Positions 23,046 to 31,545 of a stretch of DNA of 34,179 nt are shown piece after piece. Made by a program: the position numbers and the translations under genes. The DNA is from an uncultured Pseudomonadota bacterium (GTDB lineage Bacteria > Pseudomonadota > Gammaproteobacteria > Competibacterales > Competibacteraceae): the NCBI GenBank assembly GCA_903844665.1, contig CAIMUS010000180.1, positions 1 to 34,179 on the forward strand. The letters run 5' to 3'. A model generated the notes under the pieces. The model was not told the DNA's origin and searched no databases. It was given only the letters and a program-made list of their open reading frames with translations. How positions within the stretch are numbered: position 1 is the first letter of the stretch; every line of letters begins with the position of its first letter.

Positions 23046-23260
23046 ACCCTGCTGATCGTCGCCCTGACCGGGCCGCTCGACGGCATCGCCCAGGTGCTCG
23101 CCCGAGACTTAGGTATCCACAACGCCATCGTGCTCGATAACGGCGGCAGCGTCGGCTGGCTATACTGGGCGGGGGGTAAGGCCAGACCGACTCTGCTGGT
23201 GGCCGGACCGAATCATCGGCCTAATGGAACGGTTTTTCTGGACCTTCCTACCAGCGGTTT
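23046..23260 (+). pseudogene. C-terminal remnant resembling a phosphodiester glycosidase
   Basis: The frame reads LIVALTGPLDGIAQVLARDL, GIHNAIVLDNGGSVGWLYWA and LLVAGPNHRPNGTVFL. A leucine-rich lead into LDNGGSVGW resembles the C-terminal LDGGGS region of phosphodiester glycosidase (NAGPA/DUF2233-like) proteins. There is no start and the 5' part is missing. It joins the ATPase remnant at 23045 and the next fragment at about 23230. Assignment is tentative. Confidence 0.35.
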
Positions 23261-23712
23261 TCCGCAACCGCAGGCTCACCACGGGCTTTCTGGCCACCTT
23301 GATCGACACGGTCTACGACCTGCAACCGGGCTTGCAGCCGGCGGATTACGCCCAGGCCGCCGCCCTGCTGCTGACGCGCCAGCGCAAGCGGGCGCTGGTG
23401 GTGTTGCTGACCAATCTGCGGGACGAAGACAGCGAGGAGTTGCAAGCAGCTTTACACGGGCTGAGCCGGCGTCATCTGTTCCTGCTCGCCAGCCTGCGGG
23501 AACGCATTCTGGGGGAGATTGTGCGCCAGCCGGTCCAGGATTTCCGTCAGGCCCGTCTGTACGCCGCCACCTGTCATTATCTGGCGGCACGGCGGCGTTG
23601 CCAGGAGAATTTCCGGCGGTTGGGTGGCCTGCTGCTGGAGGTGGAGCCGCAGGAATTACCGGCGGCCCTGGTCAATCGTTATCTGGAGATCAAGCGCGGC
23701 GGCCGGTTGTAA
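23224..23712 (+). pseudogene. C-terminal remnant of a DUF58 protein
   Basis: From about residue 20 the frame reads FLATLIDTVYDLQPGLQPAD, LLTRQRKRALVVLLTNLRDE, LHGLSRRHLFLLASLRERIL and LPAALVNRYLEIKRGGRL. These are the C-terminal blocks of DUF58 proteins, which normally have about 400 residues with a vWA-like domain and lie in MoxR-ATPase operons. Only about 140 residues remain. The ATG at 23224 lies in the preceding fragment and is not a natural start. No moxR-type gene is nearby. Could be a short expressed protein, but a remnant is more likely. Confidence 0.6.
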
Positions 23713-23941
23713 CGGCGGCCCGGAAAAAGCGCAAACATGAGCCGCAGTCCAGTGGTTGAAAACAACCAGTTGGAACGTATAACCCTTTCTTACCTTAACT
23801 GCATTGATCTACAGCAATAAAAGTGGCTGTATATCAATAGTTTTTAGAACCGGTTCGGAATTAAAATAGCACCTGTGAATGCAAACATTCTCCATAAAAT
23901 CCGAATCAATCGCCATAAGCTTATATTGCGAGGCTCTAACT

Positions 23942-25318
23942 ATGAAGCGGCTCACTCTTGCACAGGGAAGGTCATTCCTGGCGTTCAGTTGCTTACTGGT
24001 GCTGCCAGCCATTGCGTTCCTGGCTGCTCCCACCGCCAGGGCAGTACCCAGTTTTGCCCGTCAGATGGGTGTGGATTGTTCACAATGCCATACTCAGGCG
24101 TTCGGACCGGCCCTGACGCCGTTCGGCCAAAAATTTAAAATGTATGGCTACGTCTGGAGCAAACCGGATGCTCCCCTGTTACCTCTCGCCGGGATGATAG
24201 AGGGTCCATCTTACACCTGGACCAAGAAAGGACAGCAGGCGGGTGCCACCAAGAACTTCAGCGCCAACGACAATATCCAATTGGATCAGTTAAGCGGGTT
24301 CTATGGCGGAAAGATCCTGGATAAACTCGGCGCCTTCGGTCAGGTCACCTACGACGGCGTGGCCGAACAAACCCACTGGGACAATCTCGATATGCGCTTC
24401 GCCAGTGACGCCACGCTCGGCGATACCAGACTGGTTTATGGGATTACCGTCAATAACAATCCAACGGTTCAAGACCTCTGGAATTCCACGCCGGCCTGGG
24501 GATTTCCCTACGCCAGTTCTCCCGTGGCGCCCACCCCGGCAGCCTCCCCGTTGATCGCCAACGTAGCGCAACAGGTGTTGGGCGTCACCACCTACGCTAT
24601 GTGGAACGAACTGCTTTATACAGAAGCGGGGGCGTATCGGTCACTGTCGAATTCGACGCTGAACCGGCTGGGCGCCTCCAATCTGGGTGCATTCGAAATC
24701 GACAGTCTGGCTCCCTATTGGCGCCTGGCTCTGCAACACGACTGGTCCGGCCAGCTTTTTTCCATAGGGACTTATGGCCTTTACGCCCGCGGTAATCCCA
24801 GTTGGGACAGCAGCGGCGGCGATGATTATTATACGGACCTCGGCTTCGATGCTACCTACCAGTACATCGGGTCCCAGGATCATATCTTCGGCCTCGATAC
24901 GACTTATATCCACGAGAATCAAAACCTGTCTGCCAGCCATAAGCTGGGAAACGCCGAGCATTCCAACGATAACCTGAATACCTTCAACGCCAATATATAC
25001 TATACTTATCACCAAACCTATAAAGGTACGTTGGGTTATTTCAATACGACCGGCTCCCAGGATACCGGTCTTTATCAGCCCGGTTCTGTTTCCGGCAGCG
25101 CGAATGGCAAGCCGAACAGCAACGGCTGGATTATGGAACTGGATTACACCCCGTTTGGTAAGCCGGGTTCCTGGCTGGCGCCCTGGGCCAATGCCCGTTT
25201 TTCCTTGCAATACGTGATCTATAACAAATTCAACGGCCGCAATTCCAATTACGACGGCTCCGGCAGGAACGCGGACGATAACGATACCCTTTATCTGCTG
25301 GCGTGGTTTTTGTTCTAA
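23942..25318 (+). CDS. Monohaem cytochrome c-outer membrane barrel fusion (Cyc2-like)
   Basis: 458 residues from the ATG at 23942, preceded by GAGG at 8 bp. A signal peptide ends near residue 34 (TARA). Then comes AVPSFARQMGVDCSQCHTQA with one haem motif C46-x2-C49-His50, followed by ALTPFGQKFKMYGY. The rest alternates polar and aromatic residues, ends in LLAWFLF with a terminal Phe, and looks like a beta-barrel. This is the architecture of Cyc2, the fused haem-porin of iron oxidisers, including the PSFARQ-CxxCH-FGxxFK signature. Related unnamed proteins occur in methanotrophs. It should sit in the outer membrane and pass electrons across it. It converges on a HiPIP gene. The electron donor is not evident from the sequence. 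Confidence 0.75.
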   Translation: MKRLTLAQGRSFLAFSCLLVLPAIAFLAAPTARAVPSFARQMGVDCSQCHTQAFGPALTPFGQKFKMYGYVWSKPDAPLLPLAGMIEGPSYTWTKKGQQAGATKNFSANDNIQLDQLSGFYGGKILDKLGAFGQVTYDGVAEQTHWDNLDMRFASDATLGDTRLVYGITVNNNPTVQDLWNSTPAWGFPYASSPVAPTPAASPLIANVAQQVLGVTTYAMWNELLYTEAGAYRSLSNSTLNRLGASNLGAFEIDSLAPYWRLALQHDWSGQLFSIGTYGLYARGNPSWDSSGGDDYYTDLGFDATYQYIGSQDHIFGLDTTYIHENQNLSASHKLGNAEHSNDNLNTFNANIYYTYHQTYKGTLGYFNTTGSQDTGLYQPGSVSGSANGKPNSNGWIMELDYTPFGKPGSWLAPWANARFSLQYVIYNKFNGRNSNYDGSGRNADDNDTLYLLAWFLF

Positions 25319-25340
25319 GGGGCGGAAGGTCGACTCGAAG

Positions 25341-25367
25341 CCCTCTCCCTGTTCACCAGGGAGAGGG
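25341..25367. terminator. Bidirectional hairpin terminator between cytochrome-porin and HiPIP
   Basis: CCCTCTCCCTG pairs perfectly with CAGGGAGAGGG across a short loop, 22 bp after the cytochrome-porin stop, and is followed by GTTT. It lies between two convergent genes. The T-tract is short, so efficiency is uncertain. Confidence 0.6.
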
Positions 25368-25438
25368 GTTTATGAATTGAAGAAGACGGTTATTTATTGC
25401 CAACCGACAGGCTGCCAAAGGCAGCAGCCCGCCTTCGA

Positions 25439-25771
25439 TCAGCCAGCCTTCTTGGTCCAGGCGGTGCACCAGCCATTGGCATTAACCAATTGGCCCTGGA
25501 AGATACTGCAAGGACCCGAGGCGTCACCGGCTTTGCCGCTATAAAGCTGACAACTCTTGCAGAAGCGGTCGGCGCCGCCCCGCTTGCCCTGGTCGGCCTT
25601 GGCGGCATCGCTGACATAACTCAGGCTTTTCGCCATCGGGCTGTTTTCGTCCACTGCATTGGCCGCTTGCGCACCCCGGACCAGAATATTGCTCAACGGG
25701 ATGGCAGCCAATCCCATGGCGCCCAGCTTGATAAAACGTCTACGGCTGTTATCGGAAGTGTTATCGGACAT
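25439..25771 (-). CDS. High-potential iron-sulfur protein (HiPIP), Tat-exported
   Basis: 110 residues. A twin-arginine signal (SRRRFIKLGAMGLAAIPLSN) is cleaved near AQA at residue 36. The mature part carries four cysteines, C71-x2-C74-x13-C88-x13-C102, with the contexts FCKSCQLY, GPCSIF and GWCTAW. These bind the single 4Fe-4S cluster of HiPIPs, which shuttle electrons in the periplasm. It faces the cytochrome-porin gene tail to tail. In Acidithiobacillus a HiPIP-type protein (Iro) has been proposed to act in iron oxidation, so a relay with the neighbouring cytochrome is plausible but inferred. Confidence 0.92.
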   Translation of the reverse strand: MSDNTSDNSRRRFIKLGAMGLAAIPLSNILVRGAQAANAVDENSPMAKSLSYVSDAAKADQGKRGGADRFCKSCQLYSGKAGDASGPCSIFQGQLVNANGWCTAWTKKAG

Positions 25772-26132
25772 AATGGTTACCTGGCTATATGCAAGTTAAG
25801 CGACAGGAAATGGCAGAGGACTCGTTGCAACAGGCCCGGAGTCTGCCGCGATTGCGGAACCGGCCATCTCTCCTCCGCCACGGGACGACTTCCCTGAAAA
25901 CACAGTCATTCCGTAACTAAATGCTTAGGAAAATCTCGAAAACCTCGGATTTTCTTAGACATCTTCACGCCGTCAACGCCGTTGCCAATGGTCTTACACG
26001 ACTCTTGCGTGCGTTTTAGGTCTCCCGGTTACGTGTGGCGACCGTTTGAAACCCATATATTATCAAACATTAGCGTAGATTACACGTCACAGTTTCTACC
26101 CCCTAGTATGATGGCCGGGCCGGCGCTCAGGG
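25772..26132. other. Intergenic stretch upstream of HiPIP
   Basis: 361 bp with no gene. An inverted repeat, CTTAGGAAAATC (25924-25935) against GATTTTCTTAG (25948-25958), lies about 150 bp upstream of the HiPIP start. It could be a regulatory structure or a weak glgC terminator. Nothing else recognised. Confidence 0.4.
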
Positions 26133-27410
26133 TTACTGCCCCGGCGCATAATACTTGGGTCGTTGCTGCAACATATCCCGCGTGACCAGCACCACGCCCT
26201 GGGAAGAGACCCGGAAACGCCTGGCGTCCTCTTCCAGGTTTTCACCGATCACCGTGCCATCGGGAATAATACAATTCTTGTCGATAATCGCCCGGCGGAT
26301 ACGACAATTCCGGCCGATTTCCACCTCCGGCAACAGCACGGATTCCTCCAGCTTGGCATGGGCGTTGACGACCACATTGAAAAAGAGGAGCGAGCGCCAC
26401 AACTGGGCGCCGGCGATCACACAACCGGAGGAGGCCATGGAATCCACCATACTGGGCTGCTCGCCGTCGCTGACGATCAATTTGGCCGGTGGCAACTGCG
26501 GTTGCGCGGTCAGAATCGGCCAGTCCTTGTCATAGAGATCGAGTTCCGGCTCGACGTCCACCAGTTCCATGTGGGCTTTCCAGAAAGCATCCACCGTACC
26601 CACATCCCGCCAGTAGCCCCGCTTGCCGGTCTTGGGATCGCGGAAGGGATAGGCGAAAACCTGATAATCCCGGATGATCGAGGGAATGATATCCATCCCG
26701 AAGTCATGTTTGGAATCTGGATTTTGCGCATCCTTGATCAACTGCTCATACAGGAACCGGGTGCTGAAGACATAGTTACCCATCGAGGCGAGCGTTAAAT
26801 CCGGCTGCCCTGGAATCTGAGAGGGATTTTGGGGCTTCTCGTCGAAGCGGATCACCCGATTGTTTTCATCCACGGTCATCACCCCGAAGGCGCCCCGAGC
26901 CTCGTCGATGGGCACTTCCAGGCAGGACACCGTCATATCGGCCCCCTGCGCCACATGGAAGGCCAGCATATTGCCGTAGTCCATCTTATAGATATGATCC
27001 CCCGACAGGACCAGTACATATTCCGGATCGTGGGCATTGATGATATCCAGGTTCTGATAAATCGCATCGGCGGTGCCTGCATACCATTCCTCCCCGACGC
27101 GCTGCGACGCCGGCAGAATCTCCATGAACTCACCCAATTCGGCCTGAAACGAACTCCAGCCGCGAATCAGATGACGGATCAGGGAATGCGCCTTGTATTG
27201 AGTCACCACGCCGATCCGACGGATGTCGGAATTGACGCAGTTGGACATGGGAAAGTCGATGATGCGAAATTTGCCGCCGAACGGTACGCCTGGCTTGGCG
27301 CGCCAGTCGGTCAGTTCATAAAGCCGCGAACCACGACCACCCGCCAAAATCAGAGCCAGGGTTCGCCGGGTCAGGCGGCTGACAAAACGTGAATCAGTCT
27401 TGATTTCCAT
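26133..27410 (-). CDS. glgC: Glucose-1-phosphate adenylyltransferase
   Basis: 425 residues, normal for bacterial GlgC. Nucleotide-binding block [14 protein letters not shown] (21-34), then [41 protein letters not shown], and the C-terminal left-handed beta-helix ([20 protein letters not shown]). It converts glucose-1-phosphate and ATP to ADP-glucose, the committed step of glycogen synthesis, allosterically controlled in most bacteria. It stands alone, with no other glg gene in the window. It shares the substrate glucose-1-phosphate with galU, so the two compete. Confidence 0.95.
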   Translation of the reverse strand: MEIKTDSRFVSRLTRRTLALILAGGRGSRLYELTDWRAKPGVPFGGKFRIIDFPMSNCVNSDIRRIGVVTQYKAHSLIRHLIRGWSSFQAELGEFMEILPASQRVGEEWYAGTADAIYQNLDIINAHDPEYVLVLSGDHIYKMDYGNMLAFHVAQGADMTVSCLEVPIDEARGAFGVMTVDENNRVIRFDEKPQNPSQIPGQPDLTLASMGNYVFSTRFLYEQLIKDAQNPDSKHDFGMDIIPSIIRDYQVFAYPFRDPKTGKRGYWRDVGTVDAFWKAHMELVDVEPELDLYDKDWPILTAQPQLPPAKLIVSDGEQPSMVDSMASSGCVIAGAQLWRSLLFFNVVVNAHAKLEESVLLPEVEIGRNCRIRRAIIDKNCIIPDGTVIGENLEEDARRFRVSSQGVVLVTRDMLQQRPKYYAPGQ

Positions 27411-27520
27411 GCTTCCTCCGCAAGCCGTTGGGAGTGTTTTACCTAGGGGAAGGAGACTTTAAGCCGGGTTGCCCGCTTTAAACGACAAGTTTAAGCCGCT
27501 TTTTGCTGCAATGCGATACC

Positions 27521-27666
27521 TAACTGGTCATGCTCGGGGAAAAGAGCAGCCCCGGCGATGAAAATTGGCTCCTGTGTCGGGTTACGGTGCGCCCCCAAGT
27601 TTCTGCTATCTCCAGGCTGAGTGGAAGGGCGCACCTAACCCGACCTACGGGGATTTTCACGGTAAC
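27521..27666 (+). repeat. Long inverted repeat, copy A
   Basis: 146 bp, about 85% identical by eye to the reverse complement of 32429-32576. It begins TAACTGGTCATGCT and ends CACGGTAAC. The core is a large hairpin with arms GTCGGGTTACGGTGCGCCC and the complement. It lies between glgC and the GGDEF-EAL gene and has no coding capacity. Confidence 0.75.
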
Positions 27667-27680
27667 ATGCCCTGAATTAG

Positions 27681-29732
27681 CTAATTTTTCAGGGTTCTGC
27701 CGGAGGCGAGGAGATCCTCGAAAGCGCCGGCCTGCAACGGCCGACTGAAATAATAGCCCTGCATGTCATCGCACTTCTGCCAGCGCAGAAACTTAAGCTG
27801 GTCTTCGTGCTCCACGCCTTCGGCGATCACCTTCAGTCCCAGACCGTGAGCCATGCCGATAATGGCGCGCGTGATTTCCGCATCGTCTTCATTCGAAGTG
27901 ATGTCGCGCACGAACGATTGATCCACTTTCAGCCTGTCGATCGGAAAACGCTTCAGATAACTGAGACTGGAGTAACCGGTACCGAAGTCGTCGATGGACA
28001 GCTTGATCCCCATGGCTTTGAGTTCCCGCAGGATCATTATGGCGTCTTCGGCATTCTGCATCACCGTGCCCTCGGTCAATTCCAGTTCCAGGCGGGAGGG
28101 ATCGAGCCTATTTTCCCGACAAGCCTGCTCGATAGTCTTCAGGATATCCTCTTTGTGAAATTGCACGGCGGACAGATTGATGGCGATGGTCAGCGGCGGC
28201 AACCCGGCTTCCTGCCAAAGACGGCCCTGCCTGCAGGCTTCGTGCATCACCCATTCGCCGATAGGAACGATCAGACCGCACTCTTCGGCGATAGGGATAA
28301 ACTGGCTCGGGGCTATCATGCCCGACTCCGGATGCCGCCAACGGAGCAAGGCTTCGACACCTACAATCGCCCCTTTTCTAAGCTCCACCTGCGGTTGATA
28401 GTTCAACTCGAACTCGCCTCGTTCCAACGCCCGCCGCAGATGGTTTTGCATCATCAGATATTCATAAGCCCGGCTGTTCATCTCCGGGGTGAAGAACTGG
28501 TAGCGGTTGCGGCCGTTCTGTTTGGCAAAATACATCGCCGTATCCGCGTTCCTGAGCAGGGTTTCTGCGTCCTGCCCGTCATCCGGATAGATGCTGATAC
28601 CGATACTGGCGGAAATATGGAGGTCGATCCCATCGATGGTATAGGGCCCGGCCAGCGATTGCAGCAGCTTTTCGGCGACGTGGGCGGCATCCTCGACGTG
28701 TTTGAGGTCGGACAGGATCACCAAGAATTCATCGCCGCCCCGCCGGCTCAAGGTATCGCCTTCCCGCAGACAATGCTTGAGTCGTTGCGCCACTTGCTGG
28801 AGCAATCGATCACCGACCTTATAGCCCAGGGAATCATTGACGATCTTGAAGCAATCCAGGTCGGTGAACAACAAGACTATCTGCTTTTTGCTACGACGGG
28901 CATTGGCCAGCGCCTGCCGCAACCGGTCCTCCAGCAGGGTCTGGTTGGGTAAACCGGTGAGTGGGTCGTACTGTCCGATATAACGCAACTGTTCCTGGAG
29001 CTGTTTCTCGGCGTGAACGTCATGGCAGGCGCCGACATAACCGAGCAAGGTCCCGTCGGTGTCCAGGCAGGGCTTGCCCTGATCGTAAATCCAGCGGTAT
29101 CCCTCGCTATGGTGCTTCAGGCGGTATTCCCTGATCAAGGACCGCCGCTCTCTACCGGCTTCCCGTAAAGCGCGCAGCCAGTCCTCCCGGTCATCCGGGT
29201 GGATGTCGGCGACCCAGCCGTCGCCCAATTCCTGCTCCAGGGTGCGTCCGGTAAATTCCAGCCAGGACTGATTGAAATAGCGGCCCTGGCCGTCGGGATC
29301 GGCCCGCCAGACAGGATTGGGAAAGTGCTCCAGCACGTTCGCATAGAACTCCCACCGGTCAGGCAAGGAGGCTTTCAAGACTTGACGCCGGCCGATATCG
29401 CGGATGCTGCTGTGACGGAATTGGCGGCCATTCGCTTCGATCGGCCGCACGCTCACTTCCGCCGGAAAGGTCGTGTTGTCGCTACGCTGGCATACCGTCG
29501 CAAAGATCGCTCCCTCCGGTTCTCCGGCCCGTTGCCAGTGCCGGGCGAAAGCGGCTCTGGCGGCGGGATCGAGCAATTCCGGCAAGGTGCGTTGCAGCAG
29601 GGCTTCCCGACTCTCGCCGTAGGCTGCAACCGCACGATCATTGGCATCGATAATCCGGTCATCGGCATCGGTGAGCAAGATGATGTCGTTGGCACATTGA
29701 TTCAGTAGGTCAAGAGTTACGTTGTCCTTCAT
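27681..29732 (-). CDS. PAS-PAS-GGDEF-EAL cyclic-di-GMP enzyme
   Basis: 683 residues. Two PAS domains (about 1-115 and 125-245, the second with RWIYDQGKPCLDTDGTLLGY) precede a GGDEF domain (250-415) and an EAL domain (430-675). The GGDEF signature is intact (RRGGDEFLVIL, 332-336). An allosteric I-site REGD lies five residues before it. The EAL domain keeps EALLRW (460-465), ELTEG and DDFGTGYSSLSYLKRFPID. It could both make and break cyclic di-GMP. Which activity dominates cannot be told. There is no transmembrane segment, so it senses cytoplasmic signals, probably through the PAS domains. The PilZ protein at 32611-32991 is a possible effector. Confidence 0.92.
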   Translation of the reverse strand: MKDNVTLDLLNQCANDIILLTDADDRIIDANDRAVAAYGESREALLQRTLPELLDPAARAAFARHWQRAGEPEGAIFATVCQRSDNTTFPAEVSVRPIEANGRQFRHSSIRDIGRRQVLKASLPDRWEFYANVLEHFPNPVWRADPDGQGRYFNQSWLEFTGRTLEQELGDGWVADIHPDDREDWLRALREAGRERRSLIREYRLKHHSEGYRWIYDQGKPCLDTDGTLLGYVGACHDVHAEKQLQEQLRYIGQYDPLTGLPNQTLLEDRLRQALANARRSKKQIVLLFTDLDCFKIVNDSLGYKVGDRLLQQVAQRLKHCLREGDTLSRRGGDEFLVILSDLKHVEDAAHVAEKLLQSLAGPYTIDGIDLHISASIGISIYPDDGQDAETLLRNADTAMYFAKQNGRNRYQFFTPEMNSRAYEYLMMQNHLRRALERGEFELNYQPQVELRKGAIVGVEALLRWRHPESGMIAPSQFIPIAEECGLIVPIGEWVMHEACRQGRLWQEAGLPPLTIAINLSAVQFHKEDILKTIEQACRENRLDPSRLELELTEGTVMQNAEDAIMILRELKAMGIKLSIDDFGTGYSSLSYLKRFPIDRLKVDQSFVRDITSNEDDAEITRAIIGMAHGLGLKVIAEGVEHEDQLKFLRWQKCDDMQGYYFSRPLQAGAFEDLLASGRTLKN

Positions 29733-30152
29733 CGGTAATCCCCATGTTAGTTATCTATTCGGATCGGTGACTCGTGTCGCCAGCACCGTTGCCCTGGCTA
29801 AGCCCGACTGCCAGGCAAAAAATTGAAGAATTGGCAAAATCCATCGGCGCCTCTATTTTCTCATGATTATCTGGTTAAAATTTAGGTTAATTAAAAACTG
29901 CCGATTTAAATTTCCAGCCTTGAATTAAGATTAAAAATTAGTAAGATCATAGCTTTAATGAACAACCTGGACAAATTCCATTATCCAGGAAAATTGTAAA
30001 AAATTGCAAGATGAATGAATAAAGCCGCTTATTGCAAACAAGCGCCGGCGATGAAGGATATAGCGCCTATCCTAATAAGGTCCGGTTCGATCGCCTGCCC
30101 GGTATACCGCAGCCCATACCCTGTCGATATGTCAGGATTCGGGCCTTATCCC
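29733..30152. other. AT-rich intergenic region upstream of the GGDEF-EAL gene
   Basis: 420 bp without a gene. The part 29860-30010 is markedly AT-rich (TTAAAATTTAGGTTAATTAA and similar), unlike the neighbouring coding DNA. This could be promoter DNA of the GGDEF-EAL gene. No specific site recognised. Confidence 0.4.
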
Positions 30153-31535
30153 CTAAATCACCCTGGAGAATCGCCGGGCTGTCTGCCGGCGCAGATAACG
30201 ATCGAAGATCATGCAGATATTACGGATTAACAAACGGCCTCCGGGTTGCACCTGGATGCCGTTATCGCTCAGACGCAGCAAGCCGTCGGCCTGCATCCCG
30301 GCGAGTTCCTTCAGTTCGGTGGCAAAATAATCCGCAAAGCAAATAGCATGGTGCGCCTCTATAGTAACGAAGTCCAGGGCGAAATGGCAAATCAGGCGCA
30401 TGATCACCTCCCGCCGCAGGCAATCGTCGGCGCTCAGGCGCACGCCCCGAAACACGGCCAGTTGTCCGGCATCGAGACAGGCGTCATATTCCTCCAGGGT
30501 CCGCCGGTTCTGGCTGTAACTGTCTCCCACCATGCCGATCGAGGTGGCTCCCAAGCCCACCAGATCGCAGTCGGCATGCGTGCTGTAACCCTGAAAGTTG
30601 CGATAGAGGGTGCCTGCCTGCTGCGCCAGAGCCAGTTCATCGTCGGGCCTGGCGAAGTGGTCCATGCCGATATAGACATAGCCGGCGGCGCCGAGCCGTT
30701 CGATGACGGCCTGGAGGATAGCCAGCTTTTCCGCCGGCGAGGGCAAAGCCGCGGCGTCGATCTGGCGCTGGGTCTTGAACAGCTCCGGCAGATGGGCATA
30801 GTTGAACACGGCGAGCCGGTCCGGCCCGGCGGCGATGACCGCATCCAGCGTACGCTGAAAACGGTCTACCGTCTGCCACGGCAAACCATAGATCAGATCG
30901 ATGCTGATGGATTTGAAATCCTCGCGGCGGGCGGCCTCGAGCGCGGCCAGGGTGATTTCCTGGGACTGAATGCGATTGACCGCCTCCTGGACCAGTGGGT
31001 CGAAGTCCTGTACTCCGATACTCAGCCGGTTAAAGCCCAGTTCCCGCAGCAGGGTGATGGTGGCGGGGTCAGCCTCGCGCGGGTCGATCTCGATGGAGTA
31101 TTCGCCGCTATCGTCGCTTAACAGTTGGAAGTGCCCGGCGGTAACCGCCATCAACTGGCGCATTTCCGCGGCGCTGATGAAGGTGGGGGTGCCGCCGCCC
31201 CAATGCAGTTGGGTCACCGGGCGGGAGCGGTCGAACAAGGCCCCTTGCAGGGCGATTTCGCGGTGCAGGCGTTGCAGATAAGGCGCCGCCCGGGCCCGAT
31301 TCCTGGTGACGACCTTGTTACAGGCGCAGTAGAAACAGACCGTATCGCAAAAGGGAATGTGGAAATACAGCGACAGCGGTTTTCCGCTGGCGTTGCTGGC
31401 CAGCGCCAGCGCCTGGTAATCGGCGGCGCCGAAACTCTCGTGGAATTGGACCGCCGTTGGATAGGAGGTGTAACGGGGGCCGGCCTGGTCGTATTTGCGG
31501 ATCAGTTCACTGTCGAAAACGACTGAAGTATCCAT
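30153..31535 (-). CDS. hemN: Oxygen-independent coproporphyrinogen III oxidase
   Basis: 460 residues from MDTSVVFDSE at 31535. The longer frame to 31610 overlaps fdhD and is rejected. The radical-SAM cluster motif is C63-x3-C67-x2-C70 with Cys72 (FCDTVCFYCACNK), and RYTSYPTAVQF, WGGGTPTF and SIEIDPRE are characteristic. It decarboxylates coproporphyrinogen III to protoporphyrinogen IX without oxygen, serving haem synthesis under anoxia. It starts 10 bp after the fdhD stop on the same strand, so fdhD-hemN is probably one transcript, both with anaerobic roles. Confidence 0.95.
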   Translation of the reverse strand: MDTSVVFDSELIRKYDQAGPRYTSYPTAVQFHESFGAADYQALALASNASGKPLSLYFHIPFCDTVCFYCACNKVVTRNRARAAPYLQRLHREIALQGALFDRSRPVTQLHWGGGTPTFISAAEMRQLMAVTAGHFQLLSDDSGEYSIEIDPREADPATITLLRELGFNRLSIGVQDFDPLVQEAVNRIQSQEITLAALEAARREDFKSISIDLIYGLPWQTVDRFQRTLDAVIAAGPDRLAVFNYAHLPELFKTQRQIDAAALPSPAEKLAILQAVIERLGAAGYVYIGMDHFARPDDELALAQQAGTLYRNFQGYSTHADCDLVGLGATSIGMVGDSYSQNRRTLEEYDACLDAGQLAVFRGVRLSADDCLRREVIMRLICHFALDFVTIEAHHAICFADYFATELKELAGMQADGLLRLSDNGIQVQPGGRLLIRNICMIFDRYLRRQTARRFSRVI

Positions 31536-31545
31536 TAGGATATAG

